From the NCBI GenBank assembly GCA_902470805.1, contig CABRHX010000006.1, positions 32,351 through 96,350 of the forward strand: a DNA stretch of 64,000 nt, written 5' to 3'. Position numbers and translations under genes: made by a program. Origin of the DNA: an uncultured Collinsella sp. (GTDB lineage: Bacteria > Actinomycetota > Coriobacteriia > Coriobacteriales > Coriobacteriaceae). Positions 26,253-35,662 of the stretch are shown here, in pieces (the first letter of the stretch is position 1; every line of letters starts with the position of its first letter). Under the pieces are notes generated by a model, which was not told the DNA's origin, did no database searches, and saw nothing but the letters and a program-made list of their open reading frames with translations.

Positions 26253-28499
26253 ATGACACTCGTATCCAAGACCTTTGAGCTGTACGGCAAGACCTACACC
26301 TTTGAGTCGGGCGAGCTTGCCAAGCAGGCCACCGGCGCCTGTCTGGTCAAGCAGGGCGACACCACGATGCTCGATACCGTGGTCGTCTCCAAGGAGCGCA
26401 AGAACTATGACTTCTTCCCGCTGACCGTCGATTTCAACGAGAAGATGTACGCTGCCGGCCGCATCCCGGGTGGCTACCTCAAGCGTGAGGGCCGTCCCAG
26501 CGAGAAGGCCACGCTCACCGCGCGCATGATCGACCGTCCGATTCGCCCGAGCTTCCCGGACGGCTTCCGCAACGAGGTACACATTGTCGCTACCTCGCTC
26601 GTCGCCGACCAGGTCAACCCCTTCGATGTCATCAACGTCATGGGTGCCTCCCTGGCCATGACGCTCGGCGGCGTGCCCTTCGAGGGCCCGCTTGCCTGCG
26701 TGCGCATCGGCCGTAACGTGGAGACCGGCGAGTTTATCGTCAACCCCACCTACGAGGAGCGCGAGAACTCCGATCTGGACCTGGAGCTGGGCGGATCCGC
26801 CGACTTCATCTCGATGGTCGAGGCCGGCGCCGAGGAGATCTCCGAGGACGACATGCTCGCCGCCATGAAGTTTGGCCAGGAGGCCCTTGCTGCCTTCTGC
26901 CAGGCTCAGGACGAGTTCGTCGCCGAGTGGGAGCAGGTTAACGGCCCCATCGTCAAGAAGGAGTACCCGCTCGACCAGCCCGTCGAGGAGGTCCAGGAGC
27001 GCATCTTCGCCCACTACGACGAGATGGCTGCCGCCCTTCGCGACGCCGACAAGCTCTCCCGTATCGGTAAGGTCGAGGCTCTGAAGGAGTCCATCCGCGC
27101 CGAGTTCACCGAGGAGGAGCAGGCCGCTTGGGAGCGCGAGATCCCCGTGGCGCTCAAGAAGCTCGAGAAGAAGGCCATGCGCACCATGGTCGTCGAGACC
27201 GGCGAGCGCGTCGACGGCCGTGCCGCCGACGAGATCCGCCCCATCATGGTGAAGGACAACTACCTGCCGCTCGTTCACGGCTCCGGTCTGTTCCAGCGTG
27301 GCCAGACCCAGGTGCTTTCCGTCCTGTCGCTCGGCATGCTCAACGAGGGCCAGCGCTTGGACACCATCGAGCCCACCGAGGGCAAGCGCTACATGCACCA
27401 CTACAACTTCCCGCCGTTCTGCACCGGCGAGACCGGCCGCATGGGCAGCCCCAAGCGCCGCGAGATCGGTCACGGCAACCTGGCTGAACGCGCTCTGCTT
27501 CCGGTGCTTCCCGACGAGAACGAGTTCCCCTACGCCATCCGCGTCGTCTCCGAGGTCATGGAGTCCAACGGCTCCTCTTCGATGGCTTCGACCTGCGGCT
27601 CCACGCTCGCCCTTATGGACGGCGGCGTGCCCATTAAGCGCCCGGTCTCCGGTATCGCCATGGGCCTGATCCAGGAGGAGGGCAAGACCGTGGTCCTGTC
27701 CGACATCCAGGGTCTCGAGGACTTCCTGGGCGACATGGACTTTAAGGTCACCGGAACCACCGAGGGCATCACCGCCCTGCAGATGGACAACAAGGCCACT
27801 GGCCTCACCTTCGACATCCTGGCCCGCGCCCTGCAGCAGGCCAAGGAGGGTCGTGCCTTCATTCTGCAGAAGATGCTCGATGTGATCCCCGAGCCGCGCC
27901 ACACCACACGCAGCACAGCTCCGCGTATCGTCTCCATCCAGGTTCCGACCGACAAGATCCGCGACGTCATCGGTTCCGGCGGTAAGGTCATCCGTGGTAT
28001 CCAGGATGAGACCGGCGCTTCGGTCGACATCCAGGAGGACGGCACCGTCTTTGTCGGCGGCACCGGCGAGTCCGTCGATCAGGCTGTCGAGCGCATCAAG
28101 CTCATCATTAAGGTTCCCGAGCCGGGCGAGGAGTACACCGGTCGAGTGGTCTCCATCCAGCCCTTCGGCGCCTTCGTGAACCTGCTGCCCGGCAAGGATG
28201 GCCTGCTGCACATCTCCCGCGTCGCCAAGGGCCGCGTGGAGAAGGTCGAGGACGTCCTCAACGTCGGCGACGAGGTCAAGGTCGTCGTCATCGAGGTCGA
28301 CGATCGCGGCAAGATCTCGCTCGATCGTCTTGATAAGCCCGAGGCCCCGGCTCGTGCCGAGGGTGCCTCCGAGGGCGACGGCGAGCACTTCCAGCGCCGT
28401 GAGCGTCCGCGTCGCGAGCGCTCCGAGCGCAGCGACCGCCCGCGCCGTCCCGGCGACAACGGAGGCCGCAAGCCCCGCCGTCACCACGACGCCGAGTAA
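26253..28499 (+). CDS. pnp: Polyribonucleotide nucleotidyltransferase (PNPase)
   Basis: 748 residues. Two RNase PH-like halves separated by a helical linker, a KH domain (about 557-615, with VIGSGGKVIRGI), an S1 domain (about 625-693, GRVVSIQPFGAFVNL) and a 50-residue Arg-rich tail of RRERPRRERSERS type. PNPase degrades RNA 3' to 5' by phosphorolysis. ATG 26253 with AAGGAG upstream. The basic tail is longer than in E. coli and may add RNA or protein contacts. Confidence 0.96.
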   Translation: MTLVSKTFELYGKTYTFESGELAKQATGACLVKQGDTTMLDTVVVSKERKNYDFFPLTVDFNEKMYAAGRIPGGYLKREGRPSEKATLTARMIDRPIRPSFPDGFRNEVHIVATSLVADQVNPFDVINVMGASLAMTLGGVPFEGPLACVRIGRNVETGEFIVNPTYEERENSDLDLELGGSADFISMVEAGAEEISEDDMLAAMKFGQEALAAFCQAQDEFVAEWEQVNGPIVKKEYPLDQPVEEVQERIFAHYDEMAAALRDADKLSRIGKVEALKESIRAEFTEEEQAAWEREIPVALKKLEKKAMRTMVVETGERVDGRAADEIRPIMVKDNYLPLVHGSGLFQRGQTQVLSVLSLGMLNEGQRLDTIEPTEGKRYMHHYNFPPFCTGETGRMGSPKRREIGHGNLAERALLPVLPDENEFPYAIRVVSEVMESNGSSSMASTCGSTLALMDGGVPIKRPVSGIAMGLIQEEGKTVVLSDIQGLEDFLGDMDFKVTGTTEGITALQMDNKATGLTFDILARALQQAKEGRAFILQKMLDVIPEPRHTTRSTAPRIVSIQVPTDKIRDVIGSGGKVIRGIQDETGASVDIQEDGTVFVGGTGESVDQAVERIKLIIKVPEPGEEYTGRVVSIQPFGAFVNLLPGKDGLLHISRVAKGRVEKVEDVLNVGDEVKVVVIEVDDRGKISLDRLDKPEAPARAEGASEGDGEHFQRRERPRRERSERSDRPRRPGDNGGRKPRRHHDAE

Positions 28500-28522
28500 C
28501 AGCTATACATAAACAGCTCAAC

Positions 28523-28553
28523 AAGGGCGACTCCGGACAGGGGTCGCCCTTTT
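28523..28553 (+). terminator. Terminator of pnp
   Basis: AAGGGCGACTCC (28523-28534) pairs with GGGTCGCCCTT (28541-28551), then a short T run. Its 3' half is also the outer edge of the large palindrome at 28546-28694. Confidence 0.8.
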
Positions 28554-28694
28554 GCTTGCGCCCGGGAGGGCCGCATATGAAGTTTCCTGCTCTACAGTCC
28601 TGCGCAAGACGGAAAGCACATTAAGTGCTTTCCTTTGCGTGCGGAACTCGCGATAAACTTCATATGCGGCCCTCCCGGGCGCAAGCAAAAGGGC
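28546..28694. repeat. Large palindrome, family A copy 1
   Basis: Two perfectly complementary 40-nt arms (28546-28585 and 28655-28694) enclose a 69-nt core. The core holds CCTGCTCTACAGTCCTGC on the left, GTGCGGAACTCGCGAT on the right, and a 9-bp apical hairpin GGAAAGCAC/GTGCTTTCC with loop ATTAA. A second copy in opposite orientation lies at 28819-28959 with the same core but different stems. The left arm begins inside the pnp terminator. It could be a structured RNA, a mobile palindrome or a recombination site. Confidence 0.9.
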
Positions 28695-28818
28695 TGGTTG
28701 GTGCCGCTTGCTATTTAGTTAGATAGTCTATTCAGTGGTCAGATTTCAGATCAGTAGATAGACACAGCAGTATTTCCCCTGATAAAACCTACCAAAATAA
28801 ACCTATCTCATATTGGCA

Positions 28819-28959
28819 GGTCAGGGCTCAGCGGCCCCGGCACGGGCTAAGTTTATCGCGAGTTCCGCACGAACAGGAGGCCACTTAATGTGGCCTCCGT
28901 CGTGAGCAGGACTGTAGAGCAGGAAACTTAGCCCGTGCCGGGGCCGCTGAGCCCTGACC
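28819..28959. repeat. Large palindrome, family A copy 2 (inverted orientation)
   Basis: Perfect 36-nt arms (28819-28854 / 28924-28959) around a 69-nt core. Read on the minus strand, the core matches copy 1 except at the apical stem (GGAGGCCAC/GTGGCCTCC instead of GGAAAGCAC/GTGCTTTCC) and a few adjacent bases. The outer arms share only the inner AAGTTT/AAACTT. Pairing is kept in all stems despite the sequence change. The 28695-28818 spacer between copies is AT-rich with no gene. Confidence 0.9.
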
Positions 28960-29147
28960 GGCGGGATACACAGGTTCAGATGGGGCTTTGATGCATGGGT
29001 GGTCTGTGCTCGTGCAAATGGGTATCATATTTTGGTTATTGCATCGACTCTGTGATGCATGTTTGTACGTTCCCGGCGGTCGGTTTGCCAGAAGCGCCCC
29101 GTCGGTTGTTCCAGACCCGTTTCGAAGAAAGGAAACCACACGAACCT

Positions 29148-30818
29148 ATGGCAGCTAAAAAATCATCTCCCTTGAAGATCATCCCGCTCGGCGGCCTTGA
29201 CGGCATCGGCAAGAACATGACGGTCTTCGAGTGCGGCGACGACATGGTGCTCGTCGACGCCGGCCTCATGTTCCCGGATGACTCCCAGCCCGGTATCGAC
29301 CTGGTGCTTCCCGACTACACCTATGTTTTGGAGAACGAGGAAAAGCTCCGCGGTATCGTCGTCACCCACGGCCACGAGGACCACACCGGTTCGCTTCCGT
29401 ATCTGCTGCAGGACCTCAACAATAAGGTGCCCATCTTCTCGAGCAAGCTGACGCTTGGCTTTATCGAGGGCAAGCTTTCTGAGTTCCGCATCCGCGCGCC
29501 CAAGTTCCGCGAGGTTAAGGGCGGCAGCCATGTCAACCTCGGCGGCATCTCGCTCGACTTCTTCTCGATGACGCACTCCATCCCCGGCGCTCTGGGCGTG
29601 TTCATCCGCACCAATCAGGGCACCGTTATGCACACCGGCGACTTTAAGCTCGACCAGACGCCCATCGACGGCGTCACGCCCGACTACGCCGCTATCAGCC
29701 GCTTTGCCAAGCAGGGCATCGACCTGCTGCTTTCCGACTCCACCAATGCCACGGTTCCCGGCTTTACCAAGTCCGAGGCCGAGGTTGGCCCCAATCTGCT
29801 GCACGCCATCAAGAACGCCCCGGGTCGCGTGTTCGTCGCGTCGTTCTCGAGCCATATCCATCGCCTGCAGCAGATCTGCGATGCCGCTCGCAAGTGCGGC
29901 CGTAAGGTCGTTGTGACCGGTCGCTCCATGCTCACCAACACCCGCGTGGCGCGTGAGCTGGGCTACCTCAACATCGACGATGCCGATATCATCGATGCCT
30001 TCGATATCGATAACCTGCCCGACGACAAGATCGTCGTCATGTGCACCGGTTCGCAGGGCGAGCCGCTGTCGGCCCTGTCCCGCATGGCCAACGGAGAGCA
30101 CAAGACGCTCTCCATCCACGAGGGCGATACCGTTATCCTCTCGGCAACGCCGGTCCCCGGTAACGAGAAAGCCGTCCAGCAGGTCGTCAACAGCCTGGCC
30201 AAGCTCGGTTGCGACGTGTGGGATAAGAACCGAGCTCTTGTCCACGTCTCGGGCCACGGTAGCCAGGAGGAGCTCAAGCTCCTGATGGCCATGGCCAAGC
30301 CCACGTACTTTATGCCGGTTCACGGTGAAGCCGTGCATCTGCGCGCCCATGCCCAGCTGGCTCGCAAGATGGGCATCAAGGACGATCATATCTTTATCCT
30401 CGATAACGGCGACACGCTCGAGATGCGCGGCGGTATCGTTAAACGCGGTACGCCCGTCGAGTCCGGCGTCGTCTACGTCGACGGCCTGCGTATCGGCGAT
30501 ACCGACCCCATCGTCCTGCGCGATCGTCAGAAGCTCGCCAACGACGGTATGGTTACCGCTGTTGCCATCGTCTCGCTCAAGCACAAGAAGATCGAGGCCA
30601 TCGAGTTCTCGGGCCGCGGCGTCTCGTTTGCCATCGATGACCAGTTCTCCGAGGATGCCTCCGCGTCCATCATGAAGACGATCGAGAAGGGCAAGTTCAG
30701 TTTTACGAGCAGCGGTTCCGATGCCATTCGCAAGGCCGTGCGTGATTCGCTCTCTAACTTTATCTGGAGCCGTACGCGCACCCGTCCGATGATCATCCCG
30801 GTCGTCATGGAGGTTTAG
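29148..30818 (+). CDS. rnj: Ribonuclease J
   Basis: 556 residues. Beta-CASP metallo-beta-lactamase with the zinc motif THGHEDHTGSL, then HTGDFKLDQ and the beta-CASP FASFSSHIHR region, and SGHGSQEELKLL. RNase J has 5'-3' exonuclease and endonuclease activity on mRNA and rRNA. ATG 29148 with AAAGGA 14 nt upstream; frames reaching 28995 have no ribosome-binding site. A TATCAT -10-like box is at 29023-29028. A single RNase J gene is visible here. Confidence 0.93.
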   Translation: MAAKKSSPLKIIPLGGLDGIGKNMTVFECGDDMVLVDAGLMFPDDSQPGIDLVLPDYTYVLENEEKLRGIVVTHGHEDHTGSLPYLLQDLNNKVPIFSSKLTLGFIEGKLSEFRIRAPKFREVKGGSHVNLGGISLDFFSMTHSIPGALGVFIRTNQGTVMHTGDFKLDQTPIDGVTPDYAAISRFAKQGIDLLLSDSTNATVPGFTKSEAEVGPNLLHAIKNAPGRVFVASFSSHIHRLQQICDAARKCGRKVVVTGRSMLTNTRVARELGYLNIDDADIIDAFDIDNLPDDKIVVMCTGSQGEPLSALSRMANGEHKTLSIHEGDTVILSATPVPGNEKAVQQVVNSLAKLGCDVWDKNRALVHVSGHGSQEELKLLMAMAKPTYFMPVHGEAVHLRAHAQLARKMGIKDDHIFILDNGDTLEMRGGIVKRGTPVESGVVYVDGLRIGDTDPIVLRDRQKLANDGMVTAVAIVSLKHKKIEAIEFSGRGVSFAIDDQFSEDASASIMKTIEKGKFSFTSSGSDAIRKAVRDSLSNFIWSRTRTRPMIIPVVMEV

Positions 30819-30819
30819 T

Positions 30820-33600
30820 TTGGCGCGCGGATCTGCACAAAACGCCAAAGGTAATAAGGCCAATAACCAACCGGCATCTGCTAAGGGTGCCGGTTCCCAT
30901 CTTCGTGCCAATAAGGGCCACGAGGCCGACTTCGGCGATTTTGAGCCGCTGGTCGAGCCCTCGGCCAACCGCGATATCGCCGGCGTGGTCATCGCCGTTT
31001 TGGCGATTGCGTCCTTCATTGCCGTGATTTCGCCGGCAACAGCGCCCGTGACGGCTGCGGTTGCCGGTTTCTACCACCTGGGCTTTGGTCTGGGCGCCTA
31101 CGTGCTGCCGATCGTCATTTTGCTGTTTGCCGCCACGCTCTTTTTAGGTGAGGACTCGCCGCTCAACGCGCGCTCTGTTGCGGGCGGCGCCGTGGTCTTT
31201 ATCGCCGTCGTCTCCATTCTCTCGCTGATGGTGCCGGGTACGAGCGACTCGTGCGACCCTATGTTCACGCCGCAAAATCTGTCCGACTCGGGTGGCTATA
31301 TCGGTGCGTTTATTGCGAGTGCGCTGCAGAATGCCCTGGGTAAGCCTATCGCGATGGTGGTCCTGTTGGGTCTGGCCGTCGTTGGTTTTGTCATCATTGG
31401 CTTTTCGGTGGGCGGCGTACTGCGCTCTGCCCGCGATCGTGCGGCAGATTTTGCCGAGCGCCGTCGTGCCGATGTTAACGCGAGCCCGTGGGGTGACGAC
31501 GAAGCCCTGTCGGTGCCTGGTGTCGCCCGCCCCCGCCTGAGCATTCTGCGCCAAAAGAGTTCTGATGCGGCCGTGACCACGGTCATGGGCAACGATGTAG
31601 ACCCGGTTTTGGACGATGACGACGAGGACGAGGATCCGTTTGTCGACGTGTCCGAGTCGGTTGAGGCTGAGCGCGCTAAGACGACGCTGCTGCCGCGCCG
31701 TCATGCCAAGAAGGGCAAGGCTGCGCCTAAGCTCAATACGAGTGAGCCCGACCCGTCTTGGTCCGATAGCGAGATTGAGCTCACCGAGGGCGATGACGAG
31801 GATGACGAGGCTCCGATTGAGACCGCAAAGACAACTTTGCTGCCGCGCCGCCATGCAAAGCGCGACCAGGTAACCGGTCAGCTTTCGATGGAAGACGACC
31901 CCGATAAGATCGACGAGTCCGAGCCGCCGTTTGCCGTGAATCCTGTTTCGGCAGCACCTCAGATCCCCGACTTCTTGAAGCATCCCAAGGTTGCCGATGC
32001 GTCTGCCTCGAGTGCTGTCGAATCGGCTGCGGCTAGCGATGGGGGAGCGGACGGCGGCGCCGCAGATAACGAGGGCGAAGAAGAGGACGGTCTCAAGCTT
32101 CCGCCGCTCGAGATCCTGCACGCCAACCCGCAGTCGGCGTCCTCCGCGTCATCTGACAAGGAGCTGGAACAGACTGCCGAGTCACTGCAATCCACCTTGC
32201 TTGAGTTTGGCCGCAGTGCCCGCGTGGTCGGCTGGATCGCCGGCCCCACGGTTACGACCTTTAAGCTTCAGCCCGGCGAGGGCGAGCGCGTGAGTAAGAT
32301 TTCGAGCCTTGAGGACGATATCGCGCTTTCGCTCGCTGCCCAGTCGGTGCGTATCTTTGCCCCGATCCCCGGCACCTCGCTCGTGGGCATCGAGATTCCA
32401 AATCGCAAGCGCCAAAACGTCAATCTGGGCGACGTGCTGCCCTATGTTAAGGGCGGTCCGCTCGAGCTCGCCATCGGCCGCGATGCCGAGGGCACGCCGG
32501 TTGTCGCTGACCTCGCCAAGATGCCCCACCTGCTGATTGCCGGTACGACCGGTTCTGGTAAGTCGGTGATGATCAATTCCATCATCACGACCCTGCTCAT
32601 GCGAGCCCTTCCCGAGGACGTTCGCCTGATTATGGTCGACCCCAAGCGCGTCGAGCTTGCGGGCTATAACGGTCTCCCGCATCTCTATGTCCCCGTGGTG
32701 ACCGAGCCCAAGCAGGCCGCGAGCGCTCTGCAATGGGCCGTGTCCGAGATGGAGCGTCGCCTGAAGGTCTTCGAGCGCCTTAACGTGCGTAAGATCTCGA
32801 CCTACAACGAAAAGCAGGACGCCGGCGAGTTTGAGCATTACGACAACCCGCCGCAAAAGATGCCCTATCTGGTCATTATCATCGACGAGCTTTCGGACCT
32901 GATGATGGTCGCCGGCAAGGATGTCGAGGCCTCGATTGTGCGTATTGCGCAGCTGGGCCGTGCCGCCGGCATTCATCTTATCGTGGCCACGCAGCGTCCC
33001 AGCTCAAACGTGGTGACGGGCCTCATCAAGGCCAACATCACCAACCGCATCGCCTTTAACGTCGCCACGGGCATCGACTCGCGCGTCATCATCGACCAGA
33101 TGGGTGCCGAAAAGCTCACCGGTTTGGGCGACATGCTGTTCTCCAAGGTCGACTGGGGCAAGCCTCGCCGTATCCAGGGATGCTTTGTCTCGGATGACGA
33201 AATCAACGAGATTGTCGAGTTCGTCAAGTCGCAGAGCGAGCCCGACTACCACGAGGAGATCCTGTCTGCCGTGGCGCCCGCTTCCATGTCCATGGTGGGT
33301 GGCGGCGGCATTGTCCGCACCGGAGTAGCTGAGCCGCAAGACGATGATCCGCTCATTTGGGAAGCCGCCCATATTGTGGTGGAATCGCAGCTGGGCTCCA
33401 CATCTGGCCTGCAACGTCGTCTGAAGGTTGGCTATGCGCGTGCCGGGCGTATTATGGACATGCTGGAAGAAAAGGGTGTCGTCGGCCCGCCCGACGGTTC
33501 CAAGCCGCGCGAGGTCCTGTTGGACGAGGAGGGGCTTGCCGCGCTGGAATCTGTCGATGCCGAGATGGCACGTGAAGATCGTGAGTTTGGAGGATTCTGA
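30820..33600 (+). CDS. ftsK: DNA translocase FtsK/SpoIIIE
   Basis: 926 residues. N-terminal membrane segments (about residues 45-200), an acidic linker, then the motor: Walker A AGTTGSGKSVMINSII, Walker B LVIIIDELSDLMM, and a C-terminal gamma winged helix (GLQRRLKVGYARAGRIMDML). It pumps chromosomal DNA through the division septum. The linker contains AKTTLLPRRHAK twice (31675-31710 and 31825-31860), with synonymous differences. TTG start at 30820 after TGGAGG. rodZ overlaps its stop. Confidence 0.95.
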   Translation: MARGSAQNAKGNKANNQPASAKGAGSHLRANKGHEADFGDFEPLVEPSANRDIAGVVIAVLAIASFIAVISPATAPVTAAVAGFYHLGFGLGAYVLPIVILLFAATLFLGEDSPLNARSVAGGAVVFIAVVSILSLMVPGTSDSCDPMFTPQNLSDSGGYIGAFIASALQNALGKPIAMVVLLGLAVVGFVIIGFSVGGVLRSARDRAADFAERRRADVNASPWGDDEALSVPGVARPRLSILRQKSSDAAVTTVMGNDVDPVLDDDDEDEDPFVDVSESVEAERAKTTLLPRRHAKKGKAAPKLNTSEPDPSWSDSEIELTEGDDEDDEAPIETAKTTLLPRRHAKRDQVTGQLSMEDDPDKIDESEPPFAVNPVSAAPQIPDFLKHPKVADASASSAVESAAASDGGADGGAADNEGEEEDGLKLPPLEILHANPQSASSASSDKELEQTAESLQSTLLEFGRSARVVGWIAGPTVTTFKLQPGEGERVSKISSLEDDIALSLAAQSVRIFAPIPGTSLVGIEIPNRKRQNVNLGDVLPYVKGGPLELAIGRDAEGTPVVADLAKMPHLLIAGTTGSGKSVMINSIITTLLMRALPEDVRLIMVDPKRVELAGYNGLPHLYVPVVTEPKQAASALQWAVSEMERRLKVFERLNVRKISTYNEKQDAGEFEHYDNPPQKMPYLVIIIDELSDLMMVAGKDVEASIVRIAQLGRAAGIHLIVATQRPSSNVVTGLIKANITNRIAFNVATGIDSRVIIDQMGAEKLTGLGDMLFSKVDWGKPRRIQGCFVSDDEINEIVEFVKSQSEPDYHEEILSAVAPASMSMVGGGGIVRTGVAEPQDDDPLIWEAAHIVVESQLGSTSGLQRRLKVGYARAGRIMDMLEEKGVVGPPDGSKPREVLLDEEGLAALESVDAEMAREDREFGGF

Positions 33601-35111
33601 TGGCTGCACGCTTTGGTGACATGCTGCTCGAGCAGCGTCGCCGAATGGGCCTTTCCATTCAGCAGGTCGCCAACACCATCAAAATCAGGCCGCAGATCAT
33701 CGAGTTTTTCGAGACCGGTAACTTTGCTTCGATGCCGCCGCGCGGCTATGCACAGGGCATGATTTCGAGCTATGCTCGCTTTTTGGGCCTCAATCCGCGC
33801 GAGGTCGTCAATGCCTACTTTGACGACCTGATGGCATACGAACGCGAAACGTCGCAGCAGGGCGGTCGTTTTCAGGACGCCGCCGGCTACGTCAATTCGC
33901 GTTCCTCGGTCGATAACGGGCGCTTCCTGATGGTTCAGGGCGGTCGTTCGACCCGCTATGGACAGCGTCCTCAGCAGGCCGGTTATATTACTGAGACGGG
34001 TTCGGGCGAGGAGATTCGCTCACAGCGTGACCGGTTCCGCAGTACGCCGATGCCCGAGGACCGTGCACTTCCCGCTGCCCGCGGCGTGGCGCGTGACCCT
34101 CGTGCCGGCTACGGCGACGGCGGCTATTCAGATCGCGGTCACCGTGGTGTCTCCACCGGACGCTCTCGCGGTGGCTATGCGGATGCCGATACCACGCAGG
34201 TGACGCCGCGTCTTCGCTCTCAATCACAGCCGTATGGCCAGCGCTCTTCGGCTCCGCGTTCGGGCCAACGTGGCTATCAAGGCCGCGGTGAACTTGCGCC
34301 CCGCTCGGGTCAGCGCAGCCTTCAGGGCCAGGGCGGCTATCGCGGCCGTTCCGATAGCAATCGTGGTCGTATGCCTCAGGGAGGCGGCCGCAGCAGTTCC
34401 GGTCGTGGACGCGGCGGATCCCGTACTCCTCAAAACAACGGGCTCGATCCGCGTATCATCTACGCCGGCATCGGTGCCGTTGCGCTGCTGTTGATTGTGC
34501 TCATCGTGGTGCTTCTGCGTGGCTGCGCATCTTCGACGCCCGAGACCACGCCCGAGACGCCCGCTGCTACCAAGACGACGACCAAGAAGTCTTCTAAGAA
34601 GACCGAAACGGTTGACGAGGACGAAGACACCGATGAGGCGACGGATGAGTCGACCGATTCGGACGCCACCAAGACGACGGCTAAAAAGGAAGAGAACGAG
34701 GTAACGAAGGTCAAGGTCTCCGTTGCCAAGGGAAAGACCGCGTGGATTGAGGTCAAGGTCGACGGCAAGTCGGTCTATGGCGCCCAGGCGACTGGCCCCT
34801 TTGAGCAGGAGTACACGCCCGAGTCCTCGATCGAGATCACCACGTCCAAGCCTTCCGATGTCACCGTTACCAAGAACGGTGAAAAGGTTCGTTACGATAC
34901 CAAGACCTCGGGCGTGGCGCGTGTGACGATCACCGTTCCCAAGAAGGAGACGACTGATTCCGAGAATGGTGAAAGTTCTGATGGTACCGACACCACCGAT
35001 GGTACCGATACCACCGACGGTACCGATGCCCAGTCCACGGATGGCGCCGATACCGCAACTGACGGTCAGACGCCCACCGATTCTACCGACTATTCGTACG
35101 ATAGCTACTAA
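33600..35111 (+). CDS. RodZ-like membrane HTH protein
   Basis: 503 residues. An N-terminal Xre-type helix-turn-helix (LLEQRRRMGLSIQQVANTIK, residues about 9-70) of the RodZ kind, a long Arg/Gly/Ser-rich disordered region, one membrane segment (about 285-307), a Thr/Lys/acidic stretch, a DUF4115-like beta domain (about 365-450) and a tail of GTDTTD repeats. RodZ links MreB to the membrane and sets cell shape, but no mre gene is nearby. The ATG overlaps the ftsK stop (TGATG). Confidence 0.78.
   Translation: MAARFGDMLLEQRRRMGLSIQQVANTIKIRPQIIEFFETGNFASMPPRGYAQGMISSYARFLGLNPREVVNAYFDDLMAYERETSQQGGRFQDAAGYVNSRSSVDNGRFLMVQGGRSTRYGQRPQQAGYITETGSGEEIRSQRDRFRSTPMPEDRALPAARGVARDPRAGYGDGGYSDRGHRGVSTGRSRGGYADADTTQVTPRLRSQSQPYGQRSSAPRSGQRGYQGRGELAPRSGQRSLQGQGGYRGRSDSNRGRMPQGGGRSSSGRGRGGSRTPQNNGLDPRIIYAGIGAVALLLIVLIVVLLRGCASSTPETTPETPAATKTTTKKSSKKTETVDEDEDTDEATDESTDSDATKTTAKKEENEVTKVKVSVAKGKTAWIEVKVDGKSVYGAQATGPFEQEYTPESSIEITTSKPSDVTVTKNGEKVRYDTKTSGVARVTITVPKKETTDSENGESSDGTDTTDGTDTTDGTDAQSTDGADTATDGQTPTDSTDYSYDSY
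34980..35030 (+). repeat. 18-bp tandem repeat in the rodZ-like tail
   Basis: GATGGTACCGACACCACC is repeated at 34980 and 34998, with a partial third copy at 35016; it encodes GTDTTD-type repeats. A slippage-prone site that may vary in length between strains. Confidence 0.75.
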
Positions 35112-35137
35112 GCCGCTCGTACGCGAAAGGAAACATC

Positions 35138-35635
35138 ATGGCTAAAGATTCCAGCTTCGACGTCGTGTCCGAGGTCAACATGCAAGAGGTCGACAACGCC
35201 TTCCAGCAGACCACGCGCGAGATTTCCCAGCGCTATGACCTTAAGGATTCTGGCGCCACGATCGAGCTTTCGAAGGGCGACAAGCTCTTTACGATCAACG
35301 CCCCGGCCGACTTTGTCTCCAAACAGATTATCGACGTGTTGAGCTCTAAGCTCATCAAGCGCGGCATCGACCTCAAGGCTGTCTCGTGGGATGCTCCGCA
35401 GGCGGCGTCGGGCGGCACCGTGCGCGTGCTCGGCCATATCGTCGAGGGTATCGACCAGGCGACCGCCAAGAAGATCAACAAGGACATCAAGGACCAAAAG
35501 CTCAAGGTCAAGGTGACCATCGAGGCCGACAAACTGCGTGTTTCCTCTGCTTCGAAGGACGCGTTGCAGACCGTGATCCAGTTCCTGCGCGACCAGGACT
35601 ACGGCCAGCCGCTGCAGTTCACCAACTACCGCTAA
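35138..35635 (+). CDS. YajQ-family nucleotide-binding protein
   Basis: 165 residues. MAKDSSFDVVSEVNMQEVDN and AKKINKDIKDQKLKVK are the YajQ signatures; the fold is two ferredoxin-like domains. YajQ proteins bind RNA and, in some pathogens, cyclic di-GMP. ATG 35138 follows GAAAGGAAAC. It lies between rodZ-like and rimO with short gaps and may share their transcript. The role here is unknown beyond the family. Confidence 0.9.
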   Translation: MAKDSSFDVVSEVNMQEVDNAFQQTTREISQRYDLKDSGATIELSKGDKLFTINAPADFVSKQIIDVLSSKLIKRGIDLKAVSWDAPQAASGGTVRVLGHIVEGIDQATAKKINKDIKDQKLKVKVTIEADKLRVSSASKDALQTVIQFLRDQDYGQPLQFTNYR

Positions 35636-35662
35636 TATCAATCGAAAGGACCGCTCTCCAAC

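Noticed and set aside
26241..28487. A 748-codon open frame on the minus strand opposite pnp
   Set aside because: It mirrors the pnp frame, a known effect of GC-rich codon bias. It has no ribosome-binding site, no recognisable domain and repetitive Leu/Asp/Gly content.
28995..29147. 51-codon N-terminal extension of RNase J
   Set aside because: No ribosome-binding site, and the conserved family start coincides with ATG 29148.
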